Source: Rubrivivax sp. (GTDB lineage Bacteria; Pseudomonadota; Gammaproteobacteria; Burkholderiales; Burkholderiaceae). From it: a stretch of DNA of 29,370 nucleotides. Positions 18,643-25,872 of the stretch are shown here, in pieces. The stretch is taken from NCBI GenBank assembly GCA_016790225.1, contig JAEUOZ010000055.1:1-29370 (forward strand), given 5' to 3'. The notes below the pieces were generated by a model. It saw only the letters and a program-made list of their open reading frames with translations, had not been told where the DNA came from and made no database searches. A program made the position numbers and the translations under genes. Every line of letters begins with the position of its first letter. The first letter of the stretch is position 1.

Positions 18643-19820
18643 ATGGTTTCCGCGAACAGTTCGCGGCCGATCAGCATGCGGCGGATCTCCGAAGTCCCCG
18701 CGCCGATCTCGTAGAGCTTGGCATCGCGCCAGAGGCGGCCCAGCGGGTACTCGTTGATGTAGCCGTTGCCGCCGTAGATCTGCACGCCCTCGCCCGCCAT
18801 CCAGGTCGCCTTCTCGGCGGTCCAGAGGATGACCGAGGCGCAGTCCTTGCGCACCTGGCGCACGTGCTCGGTGCCCAGCAGGTCCAGGTTCTTGGCCACG
18901 GTGTAGGCGAACGAACGCGCGGCCTGCAGCACGGTGTACATGTCGGCGACCTTGCCCTGGATGAGCTGGAACTCGCCGATGCTCTGGCCGAACTGCTTGC
19001 GGTCGTGGATGTACGGAATCACGTTGTCCATGACGGACTGCATGATGCCCAGCGGCCCGCCGGTCAACACGGCGCGCTCGTAGTCCAGGCCGCTCATCAG
19101 CACCTTGGCGCCCATGTTCAGCCCGCCCAGGATGTTGGCCTCGGGCACCTCGACGTCCTGGAACACCAGCTCGCCGGTGTGGCTGCCGCGCATGCCCAGC
19201 TTGTCGAGCTTCTGCGCGATGGAGAAGCCCTTCATGCCCTTCTCGATCAGGAAGGCCGTCACGCCGCGCGCGCCCATCTCGGGCTCGGTCTTGGCGTAGA
19301 CCACCAGCGTGTCGGCATCAGGCCCGTTGGTGATCCACATCTTGCTGCCGTTGAGCAGGTAGTAGCCGCCCTTGTCCTCGGCCTTGAGCTTCATGCTGAT
19401 GACGTCGGAGCCGGCGCCCGGCTCGCTCATGGCCAGCGCGCCCACGTGTTCGCCGCTGATCAGCTTGGGCAGGTACTTGGCCTTCTGCGCGTCGGTGCCG
19501 TTGCGGTTGATCTGGTTCACGCACAGGTTGGAGTGCGCGCCGTAGCTCAGGCCCACCGAGGCGCTGGCGCGGCTGATTTCTTCCATCGCGACCATGTGCG
19601 CCAGGTAGCCCATGTTGGCGCCGCCGTACTGCTCGGGCACGGTGATGCCCAGCACACCCAGCTCGCCCATCTTGCGCCAGCAGTCCATCGGGAACTGGTC
19701 GGTGCGGTCGATCTCCGCCGCGCGCGGGGCGATCTCGGCCTGCGCGAAGTCGCGCACCGCGTCGCGCAGGGCGTCGATGTCTTCACCGAGCTGGAAATTG
19801 AGGCCGGGCAGGTTGGTCAT
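18639..19820 (-). CDS. ivd: Isovaleryl-CoA dehydrogenase
   Basis: I prefer the ATG at 19820-19818 ([16 protein letters not shown], 393 aa). GGAG stands 8 nt before it but only 2 nt before another ATG at 19826, and homologues commonly begin close to NLPGLNF. Acyl-CoA dehydrogenase motifs are [30 protein letters not shown] and [20 protein letters not shown]. The usual catalytic Glu position reads EIGAGTSE, with no Glu at the base position. Instead E248 lies in [10 protein letters not shown], the location of the base in isovaleryl-CoA dehydrogenases. It oxidises isovaleryl-CoA to 3-methylcrotonyl-CoA, the substrate of the MccB-containing carboxylase. It follows the thioesterase by 28 bp and sits just downstream of a LiuR-like operator. 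Confidence 0.96.
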   Translation of the reverse strand: MTNLPGLNFQLGEDIDALRDAVRDFAQAEIAPRAAEIDRTDQFPMDCWRKMGELGVLGITVPEQYGGANMGYLAHMVAMEEISRASASVGLSYGAHSNLCVNQINRNGTDAQKAKYLPKLISGEHVGALAMSEPGAGSDVISMKLKAEDKGGYYLLNGSKMWITNGPDADTLVVYAKTEPEMGARGVTAFLIEKGMKGFSIAQKLDKLGMRGSHTGELVFQDVEVPEANILGGLNMGAKVLMSGLDYERAVLTGGPLGIMQSVMDNVIPYIHDRKQFGQSIGEFQLIQGKVADMYTVLQAARSFAYTVAKNLDLLGTEHVRQVRKDCASVILWTAEKATWMAGEGVQIYGGNGYINEYPLGRLWRDAKLYEIGAGTSEIRRMLIGRELFAETM

Positions 19821-19848
19821 GGTCATGTCTCCGTTGAGCGTGGAAGGT

Positions 19849-20295
19849 TCAGTAGGTCTTGGGTACGGGCACCAGGGTCTGCTGCATCACGGCGCAGTCC
19901 GAGCGTTTGCCGTCGGCCGCGACGTGCACCACCTCGGCGGTAGTGACGATGATGCGTTTGCCGGCCTTGGTCACGCGACCGGTGGCCTGCAGCTCGCCGC
20001 CCTGGAAGGCCGCGAGGAAGTTGATCTTGTATTCGACGGTGGTGACTTCCATGCCCTCGGGCGCCACGGTCAGGGCCGCATAACCCCCCGCGATGTCGGC
20101 CAGCGCGCCCATGGCGCCGCCGTGGAAGCCACCCTGCTGCTGCGTCACGCGGTCGGAGTACGGCAGCGCCAGCGTCACCGTGCCCGGCGCCACGGCCAGC
20201 AGGCGCACGCCAAGCTGCTGCATCATGCCCTGGCGGTCCAGGCTGGTCTGCACGCGCTGGCGCAGGGCATCGTGATCGGGCGTTGTCTCGCTCAT
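19849..20295 (-). CDS. PaaI-family hotdog-fold thioesterase
   Basis: From ATG 20295-20293 ([15 protein letters not shown]) the protein has 148 aa, normal for PaaI-type acyl-CoA thioesterases. The hotdog signature [20 protein letters not shown] is clear, followed by [22 protein letters not shown]. It probably hydrolyses an acyl-CoA thioester, perhaps to relieve CoA trapping during branched-chain acyl-CoA breakdown; the substrate is inferred only from position. No Shine-Dalgarno is visible before the ATG. The LiuR-like palindrome ends 9 bp upstream of it, so the transcript leader may be very short. It is the first gene of the unit leading into ivd. Confidence 0.9.
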   Translation of the reverse strand: MSETTPDHDALRQRVQTSLDRQGMMQQLGVRLLAVAPGTVTLALPYSDRVTQQQGGFHGGAMGALADIAGGYAALTVAPEGMEVTTVEYKINFLAAFQGGELQATGRVTKAGKRIIVTTAEVVHVAADGKRSDCAVMQQTLVPVPKTY

Positions 20296-20303
20296 GTTTT
20301 GAT

Positions 20304-20323
20304 TTACGTTTACGTAAACGTCA
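20304..20323. promoter_or_regulatory. LiuR-like operator 1, upstream of thioesterase-ivd
   Basis: The 20-bp sequence TTACGTTTACGTAAACGTCA is a palindrome at all but one symmetric pair, and the symmetry continues two bases further on each side. It shares ACGTTTACGT, then AACGTCA one base later, with the site at 21266. It sits 9 bp upstream of the thioesterase ATG, in the only gap between the DUF1304 gene and the thioesterase-ivd unit. Long palindromes of this kind suit MerR-family dimers, and a MerR regulator gene lies about 470 bp away. Confidence 0.8.
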
Positions 20324-20394
20324 ATTATGACCGACGCCGCTGCGATGCGGCAAGTGGGGGTCAACCCGCGGGCGCGGCGTGGCGCCGCGCGCCG

Positions 20395-20754
20395 TCAGCG
20401 GGACAGGAACAGCGCCAGCAGGCCCAGCGCGGCGGGCACGGCCTGGATGAAGAGGATCTTGCGGGTGGCGGTCGCCGCGCCGTAGAGGCCGGCGACCAGG
20501 ATGCAGGCCAGGAAGAACACCTTCACGCCAAAGCCTTCGGCGCCCAGCCAGAGCCCCCAGAACAGGCCGGCCGCGAGGAAGCCGTTGTAGAGCCCCTGGT
20601 TGGCGGCCAGCACCTTGGTGGCAGCGGAAAACTCCGGGGTCAGCCCGAAGGCCTTGCGCCCCTTGGGCGTGTCCCAGAGGAACATTTCGAGCACCAAGAT
20701 GTAGACGTGGATCAGCGCGAGCAGGGCGACGATGGCGGTGGCGACGAGGCTCAT
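20395..20754 (-). CDS. DUF1304 small integral membrane protein
   Basis: The 119-aa protein has four predicted membrane helices (about 3-23, 48-68, 76-92 and 100-117). It matches the DUF1304 pattern with HVYILVLEMFLWDTPKGRKAFGL and ANQGLYNGFLAAGLFWGL. The function of the family is unknown. It lies 34 bp downstream of the MerR regulator on the same strand, probably co-transcribed with it, and is separated from the thioesterase by a 99-bp gap containing a LiuR-like operator. Confidence 0.9.
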   Translation of the reverse strand: MSLVATAIVALLALIHVYILVLEMFLWDTPKGRKAFGLTPEFSAATKVLAANQGLYNGFLAAGLFWGLWLGAEGFGVKVFFLACILVAGLYGAATATRKILFIQAVPAALGLLALFLSR

Positions 20755-20788
20755 GAGGCGGCTCCAGACAGAACGGAAGCCGTCGAGT

Positions 20789-21196
20789 CTATGGCTTGAC
20801 CGACTTTTCTACCTTGGCCAGCAGGGCGCGGGCCTCTTTCTCGTGCACCTTCACCTCGTCGAGGTTGGCAACCAGATCGGCCATCTGTTCTTCGAGCTGC
20901 TGCTTGTGCTGCGCCAGCACGGTGAGGAACTTGCGCAACTGCGGCCCGGTGTCGCGCGGGCTGTCGTACATGTCGATGATGTCCTTGGCCTCCGTCAGCG
21001 ACAGGCCCAGGCGCTTGGCGCGCAGTGTCAGCTTCAGGCGGGTGCGGTCGCGTGCGCTGTAGACGCGGTTGCGGCCGCCCGGACCTTCGCGCTGTGGCTG
21101 GATCAGCCCCATGTCTTCGTAGAAACGGATGGCGCGCGTGGTCAGGTCGAACTCGCGGGCGAGGTCGCTGATGGTGAAGGTCTGTGGTGTCGCCAT
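20789..21196 (-). CDS. liuR: MerR-family transcriptional regulator, probable LiuR
   Basis: Starting at ATG 21196-21194 (MATPQTFTISDLAREFDLTT) gives 135 aa; a TTG three codons upstream is a less likely start. The winged-helix MerR domain is clear: FTISDLAREFDLTTRAIRFY, then GLIQPQREGPGGRNRVYSARD and RLKLTLRAKRLGLSLTEAKD. A coiled-coil dimerisation helix (LRKFLTVLAQHKQQLEEQMADL) fills the C-terminus. There is no cysteine, so it is not a metal or redox sensor of the classical type. Short MerR regulators named LiuR control branched-chain amino acid and isovalerate degradation in proteobacteria. Proximity to ivd, and the two matching palindromes, support that assignment. Confidence 0.88.
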   Translation of the reverse strand: MATPQTFTISDLAREFDLTTRAIRFYEDMGLIQPQREGPGGRNRVYSARDRTRLKLTLRAKRLGLSLTEAKDIIDMYDSPRDTGPQLRKFLTVLAQHKQQLEEQMADLVANLDEVKVHEKEARALLAKVEKSVKP

Positions 21197-21265
21197 GATC
21201 GTCAACGGGGTTGTCGGCTTGCGGACAGCGGCAGCGGGGATCGCTCCCTAGAATGCCTCTTGATG

Positions 21266-21285
21266 TGACGTTTACGTCAACGTCA
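21266..21285. promoter_or_regulatory. LiuR-like operator 2, between liuR and the MBL-fold hydrolase
   Basis: TGACGTTTACGTCAACGTCA reads as a palindrome at all but one symmetric pair and matches operator 1 over ACGTTTACGT and AACGTCA. It lies 70 bp upstream of the liuR ATG and 33 bp upstream of the MBL hydrolase ATG. It could therefore mediate autoregulation, control of the hydrolase, or both. TTGATG (21260-21265) directly abuts its left side and could be a -35 for the plus-strand gene, with the palindrome filling the spacer as in MerR-type promoters. The matching -10 (near 21286-21291) is poor. Confidence 0.78.
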
Positions 21286-21317
21286 GTTTAACGGAAGCCC
21301 CCGACCGCGCCCACCCC

Positions 21318-22406
21318 ATGACACCACCGACCCGCGACCAGCTCGAAGCCCGCCTGCACTATCCGCTGGGCGACGTGCTGCCGACACCCGGCGAAGCGAT
21401 CAAGGTCGCCCCGGGGGTGAAGTGGATCCGCATGGCCCTGCCCTTTGCGCTGGACCACATCAACCTCTGGCTGCTGCGCGACACGCTGGACGGCCGCGAG
21501 GGCTGGACGGTGGTCGACACCTGCATCGCACGCGACGAGGCGAAGGCGCAGTGGGAACAGATCTTCGTGAACGCGCTCGACGGCCTGCCCGTGCTGCGCG
21601 TGATCGTCACGCACATGCACCCCGACCACATCGGGCTGGCGCAATGGCTGTGCGAACGCTGGAGCAGCGAGGCACATCCCTGCCGGCTCTGGATCAGCGC
21701 CGCCGACTACAACTCGGCCCGCGTCGGCTCGCACAGCACCACCGGCTTTGGCGGCGACGGCGCCGCCGCCTTCTTCCGTGCCCACGGACTGACCGATCCC
21801 GACAGCCTGGAACAGATCCGGGCCCGCGCGGGTTACTACCCGAGCCTGGTGCCCGGTGTGCCGCGCCAGTACCGTCGGCTGTCCGACGGACTGGCGGTCA
21901 CGATCGGCGGGCGGACCTGGCGCTGCATCGCGGGTTTCGGACACGCCCCCGAACACATGGCGCTGTACTGCGAAGACCTGCAGGTCCTGATCAGCGGCGA
22001 CATGGTGCTGCCGCGCATCAGCACCAATGTCAGCGTCTACGACGTCGAGCCCGAGAGCGACCCGCTGACCCAGTTCCTCGACTCGCTGCGGCGCTTCCAG
22101 CCGCTGCCGCCACAGACGCTGGTCCTGCCCTCGCACGGCAAACCGTTCACCGGGCTGCACGAGCGCATCCGGCAGCTCGACGAGCACCACGAGGAACGGC
22201 TGGCAGAGGTGCTGGCCGCCTGCGCCGAACGACCGCACAGCGCCTGGGAGACCGTTCCTGTGCTGTTCCGGCGCCCGCTGGATCTGCACCAGAGCACCTT
22301 CGCGATGGGCGAGTCGGTGGCCCATCTGCACCGCCTCTGGTTCCAGGGGCGGCTGCTGCGGGAACGCGGGCCCGACGGCATCTACCGCTTTCGCCCCCAG
22401 GACTGA
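21318..22406 (+). CDS. MBL-fold metallohydrolase
   Basis: The 362-aa protein has a complete metallo-beta-lactamase-fold metal site: THMHPDH (H99, H101, D103, H104), GFGHAPEHMALYC, SGDMVLPRIS and a late PSHGKPF. The C-terminal 100 residues form a helical extension (HERIRQLDEHHEERLAEVLAA) seen in LACTB2-like and related hydrolases. The reaction is unknown; thioester or ester hydrolysis are family options. It is divergent from liuR across a 121-bp region holding a LiuR-like operator, so it may belong to the leucine/isovalerate regulon. Start: ATG at 21318, no strong ribosome-binding site. Confidence 0.9.
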   Translation: MTPPTRDQLEARLHYPLGDVLPTPGEAIKVAPGVKWIRMALPFALDHINLWLLRDTLDGREGWTVVDTCIARDEAKAQWEQIFVNALDGLPVLRVIVTHMHPDHIGLAQWLCERWSSEAHPCRLWISAADYNSARVGSHSTTGFGGDGAAAFFRAHGLTDPDSLEQIRARAGYYPSLVPGVPRQYRRLSDGLAVTIGGRTWRCIAGFGHAPEHMALYCEDLQVLISGDMVLPRISTNVSVYDVEPESDPLTQFLDSLRRFQPLPPQTLVLPSHGKPFTGLHERIRQLDEHHEERLAEVLAACAERPHSAWETVPVLFRRPLDLHQSTFAMGESVAHLHRLWFQGRLLRERGPDGIYRFRPQD

Positions 22407-22440
22407 TCCGGGTATCCGGCGGGCACGGCGCGGCGGCCCA

Positions 22441-22446
22441 TAGAAT
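22441..22446 (+). promoter_or_regulatory. Candidate -10 element for the HPP-CBS gene
   Basis: TAGAAT followed by CGCCGGC lies 29 bp before the proposed GTG start of the HPP-CBS gene. No recognisable -35 is present at 16-18 bp upstream. The call rests on the hexamer and its position between the MBL stop and the next gene. Confidence 0.35.
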
Positions 22447-22474
22447 CGCCGGCTTTCGTCGCCAGCCCTCCCGC

Positions 22475-23584
22475 GTGCATCCCGTTCTCCTCTGGTTTCG
22501 TGCCCTGATCCCCGGCCCCTTGAACGTGAGCCGGCGCGAGATGCTGCTGGGCTCCCTGGGCGCCGGCATCGGTCTGATCGTCGCCGAATGGCTCAGCCGT
22601 CTGACCCTGGGCACGCTCAATCCCTGGTTCATTGCCCCGATGGGGGCGTCGGCCGTGCTGCTGTTTGCGATGCCTGCAAGTCCGCTGGCCCAACCCTGGT
22701 CCATCGTCGGCGGCAACACCGTCTCGGCGCTGGTCGGCGTGAGCTGCGCCATGCTGCTCGGCCACACCGGCCTGGCCGCCGGCGCGGCCGGCGCGCTGGC
22801 GATCGCGGTCATGTTCGCCTTGCGCTGCCTGCATCCCCCCGGCGGCGCGGTGGCGGTGACCGCCGTGCTCGGTGGCGCCGCAGTCACGCACCTGGGCTAC
22901 GACTTCGCGCTCTGGCCGGTGGCGGCCAACTCCGGGCTGATGCTGCTGGCGGCGGTCCTGTTCAATGCGCTGGCCGGACGCCGTTACCCCCACCAGCCGG
23001 CGCCGCAACCGCACCACACGCGGGACCCCCTGCCGAGCCACCGGCTGGGCTTCACGCACGAGGACCTGACCCAGGCGCTGGCCAGCCAGGGGGAACTGAT
23101 GGACATCAGCCCGGAGGACCTGGAGGACATCCTGGCCCGGGCCCATCAGCTCGCCGCGCGGCGCCAGTGGGGCAGCGTGCACTGCCGGGACATCATGTCG
23201 CGCGATGTGGTGAGCGTCGGGCCGCGCGACTCCGTCGATGAGGCCTGGGCCCGTCTGGCCCACCACAAGATCAAGGCGCTGCCGGTGGTGCGCGAGGACG
23301 GGGCGCTGGTCGGCATCCTGTCGCTGCACGATTTTTTCATCGGCCACAGCGCCCCCGATCCGAGGCGGCAACCGGCCATGAGCCAGGCCCGCGTCGTGGA
23401 GGACATCATGACGCGCAAGGTGCGCACGGCACATCCGCAGCAACCGATCGCCGACCTCGTCGGCCTGTTCTCCGACGGCGGCCTGCACCACATGCCGGTG
23501 GTCGACGAGGCACAGCGCGTGGTCGGCATGGTCACGCAGTCCGACGTGGTGGCCGCGCTGTTCAGGGGCGCGGCACGCGCCTGA
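22475..23584 (+). CDS. HPP-family membrane protein with two C-terminal CBS domains
   Basis: The proposed GTG start gives 369 aa; TTG at 22520 and GTG at 22526 are in-frame alternatives, and no start has a good ribosome-binding site. The N-terminal half has about four to five membrane helices and the family motif RCLHPPGGAVAVTAVLGG. A linker leads to a CBS pair: RDIMSRDVVSVGPRDSVDEAW to VGILSLHDFF, then EDIMTRKVRTAHPQQPIADL to VVGMVTQSDVVAALF. CBS pairs bind adenosyl ligands and would regulate the membrane part. HPP proteins have been proposed to move nitrite or related anions, but the substrate here is unknown. It follows the MBL gene by 68 bp on the same strand. Confidence 0.85.
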   Translation: MHPVLLWFRALIPGPLNVSRREMLLGSLGAGIGLIVAEWLSRLTLGTLNPWFIAPMGASAVLLFAMPASPLAQPWSIVGGNTVSALVGVSCAMLLGHTGLAAGAAGALAIAVMFALRCLHPPGGAVAVTAVLGGAAVTHLGYDFALWPVAANSGLMLLAAVLFNALAGRRYPHQPAPQPHHTRDPLPSHRLGFTHEDLTQALASQGELMDISPEDLEDILARAHQLAARRQWGSVHCRDIMSRDVVSVGPRDSVDEAWARLAHHKIKALPVVREDGALVGILSLHDFFIGHSAPDPRRQPAMSQARVVEDIMTRKVRTAHPQQPIADLVGLFSDGGLHHMPVVDEAQRVVGMVTQSDVVAALFRGAARA

Positions 23585-23593
23585 CGCCCGGCC

Positions 23594-24472
23594 TCATTCG
23601 CCCAGCGGCACCGCCGACTTCCGCAGCGCCTTGCGCCGCTCGTGGTGATCCGGCATCACGCTGGCAACCACGTCCCAGAACTGCGGGCTGTGGTCCATGT
23701 GGCGCAGGTGGCTCAGCTCGTGCACGACCACGTAATCGATCATCTCGGGCTTGAGGTGCACCAGCCGCCAGTTCAGGCGGATCGTCCCGTCGGCGCTGGC
23801 GCTGCCCCAGCGCGTGCCGGCGCTGGACAGGCGCAGCTTCTTGTACGACACCCCGAGCTGCGGCGCAAAGCGCTGAAGGCTTTCGGCAAACACATGCTGG
23901 GCCTGTCGCATCAGCCAGGCCTGCGCCGCGTCGCGGATCTGGGCCTCGCTGGCGTTCTTCGCCAGCCCCAGGCGAAGGGTCGCCACCCCCTCCGCGTCAC
24001 CGGACTCCAGCGCCGCGCCCGCCTGTGCCGACGCATGGGCCGAATCCAGCGTCAGGCGCACGCGCTGGCCGAGAAAGTCGAACTCGGCCCCGTCGGCCCA
24101 GACCGTGCGTGCGCGCTCCAGCGCACCGGCGCGCTCGCGCGAGGCGCGCAGCTTGTCCAGCACCCAGCCTGCCTTCTCATGCAGGAACGCTTCGACCTCC
24201 CCGACGGGGGTCCAGCGTGGTGCGCGCACGCTCAGCCCATCGGTGCCCACCGACAGACCGATGGTGCGGCGCTTGCCGCGGGTGAACTCGTAGGCCACTT
24301 CACAACCGGCCAGCCGCACCATGCGGTTGGCGCGCGGGTGATGCCAGCCGGACGGGGCGAACACCTTGTGCAGAGGCTCGGCGGGCGGTCCGTCTGGTGC
24401 CACCGCTGGCGGCGCGGCCACCGGGTCCGGCCCGGCCAGGAAATCAAGCGCCAGTTGGACGAAGCGCTGCAT
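23594..24472 (-). CDS. YgjP/SprT-like zinc metallopeptidase-domain protein
   Basis: The 292-aa protein carries HELSH at 251-255 with a third ligand H261 in HMDHSPQFW, the HExxHx5H arrangement of the YgjP (DUF45, WLM/SprT-like) family. TRWGSASADGTIRLNWRLVHL and the N-terminal beta-rich region VAYEFTRGKRRTIGLSV also fit. The family's substrate is not settled. It is the last gene of the minus-strand block and follows plsC by 7 bp, so it is probably in the same operon. Its end is 9 bp from the convergent HPP-CBS gene; no classical terminator is obvious between them. Confidence 0.9.
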   Translation of the reverse strand: MQRFVQLALDFLAGPDPVAAPPAVAPDGPPAEPLHKVFAPSGWHHPRANRMVRLAGCEVAYEFTRGKRRTIGLSVGTDGLSVRAPRWTPVGEVEAFLHEKAGWVLDKLRASRERAGALERARTVWADGAEFDFLGQRVRLTLDSAHASAQAGAALESGDAEGVATLRLGLAKNASEAQIRDAAQAWLMRQAQHVFAESLQRFAPQLGVSYKKLRLSSAGTRWGSASADGTIRLNWRLVHLKPEMIDYVVVHELSHLRHMDHSPQFWDVVASVMPDHHERRKALRKSAVPLGE

Positions 24473-24479
24473 GCCCGGT

Positions 24480-25241
24480 TCAGGCCCCGGAATAGGCCTC
24501 GGTATAGGCCTCGGGGTCGAGGCGCCGCATTTCGGCTTCGATCCAGTCCTCGACTTCGCGCATCAGCTCGTCGGGATCGCGCCCGACGCTCGGAATCGGC
24601 TTGCCGATCGAGAACTCGACCGTGCCCGGCGTCTTGATGAACGCCTTGCGCGGCCAGCACTTCGCCGAGGTCACGGCGATCGGAATCACCGGCGCCCCGG
24701 TGGCCACGGCCAGGCGAGTCCCGCCGCTCTTGTAGCTGCCCTTCTTGCCGCGCGCGATGCGGGTGCCTTCGGGAAACATGATCACCCAGGTGCCTTGCGA
24801 GAGCAGCCGTTTGCCCTGCTCGACGACCTTCATGAAGGCCTGCGCGCGGCGGCTGCGGTCGATGTGGATCATGTCCATGCGGCTCATCGCCCAGCCGAAG
24901 AAGGGCACGTACAGCAGCTCCTTCTTGAACACATAGGCCAGCGGGTGCGGCATCAGTGCCGGCATGCTGAACGTCTCCCAGGTCGACTGGTGCTTGAGCA
25001 GCAGGATGGCCGGGGCCGTGCTGCCCACCGGCAGGTTCTCGTAGCCGATGATCTTGTTGCGGATGCCCAGGATCACTTCCCCGCTGCGCACGGCGAAGGT
25101 GAGCCAGCCGGCGCACATCCAGTAGATCTTGGTCGGTCCGAGAAAGGGCGCCGCCAGCAGCACCGCGAGGGCCCAGGGCACCACGCTGATCGCCATCACC
25201 AGCATGTGGAGCAGGGAACGCAGGAAATTGATGAGGATCAT
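24480..25241 (-). CDS. plsC: 1-acyl-sn-glycerol-3-phosphate acyltransferase (lysophosphatidate acyltransferase)
   Basis: The 253-aa membrane protein has an N-terminal hydrophobic anchor (MLVMAISVVPWALAVLLAAPFL) and the acyltransferase motifs KHQSTWETF (HX4E here, in place of HX4D), then FFGWAMSRMDMIHIDRS and MFPEGTRIARG. It transfers an acyl chain to lysophosphatidic acid to give phosphatidic acid in the inner membrane. The HX4E variant is, as far as I recall, usual among betaproteobacterial PlsC proteins and is not taken as a defect. It begins 4 bp after gmhB and is followed 7 bp later by the YgjP-type gene. Confidence 0.94.
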   Translation of the reverse strand: MILINFLRSLLHMLVMAISVVPWALAVLLAAPFLGPTKIYWMCAGWLTFAVRSGEVILGIRNKIIGYENLPVGSTAPAILLLKHQSTWETFSMPALMPHPLAYVFKKELLYVPFFGWAMSRMDMIHIDRSRRAQAFMKVVEQGKRLLSQGTWVIMFPEGTRIARGKKGSYKSGGTRLAVATGAPVIPIAVTSAKCWPRKAFIKTPGTVEFSIGKPIPSVGRDPDELMREVEDWIEAEMRRLDPEAYTEAYSGA

Positions 25242-25245
25242 GAGG

Positions 25246-25830
25246 TCAGGGGGTTGGGGTGGCCACCGGCTGCGCCAGCAGCCAGTCGGCGAAGGCAGCC
25301 AGGTCGGCGTGAACCTGTGAGCTGGCGGGCAGCCCGGGCACCAGGGCCGGGTCCAGCGCCCCAGCGTCGCTGCGCAGGTGCTCGGATTTGCCGGTCAGCA
25401 GCAAGTGGGTCGGGCAGCCGGCGGCATGGCCAGCCTGCACGTGACGCACCGCGTTGCCCGCCACCGGCACGTCCTGCGCCGGCACACCGAAGCGCTCGCA
25501 GATCTGTTCGAACAGCCCCGGCGCCGGCTTGCGGCAGTTGCAGCCGTCCTCGGGCGCGTGCGGGCAGAAGAAGATCGCCTCGATCCGGCCTCCGGCGGCG
25601 GCCAGTTGCCGGTGCATCTTGGCGTGGATGGCGTTGAGCGAGGCCATGTCGAACAGGCCGCGGCCGATGCCCGACTGGTTGGTCGCCAACACCACGCGCC
25701 AGCCGCCGTGGTTCAGTCGCGCCACGGCCTCGAGCGCGCCGGGCAGCGCCTCCCACTCGTCGGCCGAGGCCACATAGTCGTCGCGGCTGCGGTTGAGCGT
25801 GCCGTCGCGGTCGAGGATCAGCAGTTTCAT
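25246..25830 (-). CDS. gmhB: D-glycero-beta-D-manno-heptose-1,7-bisphosphate 7-phosphatase family, with altered last motif
   Basis: The 194-aa HAD phosphatase has motif I DRDGTLN (nucleophile D7, D9), motif II ATNQSGIGRG, the zinc knuckle C89-P-H91...C97-N-C99 and the conserved Arg-Lys-Pro. These identify GmhB, which acts in ADP-heptose synthesis for LPS inner core. The final HAD motif, normally GDxxxD with a magnesium-binding Asp, reads GNAVRH: N126 (AAC at 25455-25453) and H130 replace the two Asp. Activity may therefore be lowered or changed. SD-like GAAGGAAG precedes the ATG. It sits between glyS (42 bp) and plsC (4 bp) on the minus strand, a common Burkholderiales order. Confidence 0.9.
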   Translation of the reverse strand: MKLLILDRDGTLNRSRDDYVASADEWEALPGALEAVARLNHGGWRVVLATNQSGIGRGLFDMASLNAIHAKMHRQLAAAGGRIEAIFFCPHAPEDGCNCRKPAPGLFEQICERFGVPAQDVPVAGNAVRHVQAGHAAGCPTHLLLTGKSEHLRSDAGALDPALVPGLPASSQVHADLAAFADWLLAQPVATPTP

Positions 25831-25872
25831 GCGGGCTTCCTTCGGGGTTCCGGGACGGCTTGATCGTACGGG

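Noticed and set aside
16216..18714. A plus-strand open frame of over 800 codons opposite the patatin gene
   Set aside because: The opposite strand carries intact patatin motifs and a barrel end; the plus-strand translation is low-complexity and shows no family signal.
18639..19820. Absence of the usual YEGTSE catalytic Glu in the dehydrogenase, considered as inactivation
   Set aside because: Isovaleryl-CoA dehydrogenases carry the base elsewhere; here E248 in the GLDYERAVL segment fits that subfamily.
24480..25241. PlsC active-site motif HX4E in place of HX4D as a defect
   Set aside because: This variant is, to my knowledge, common in betaproteobacterial PlsC proteins, and the other motifs are intact.
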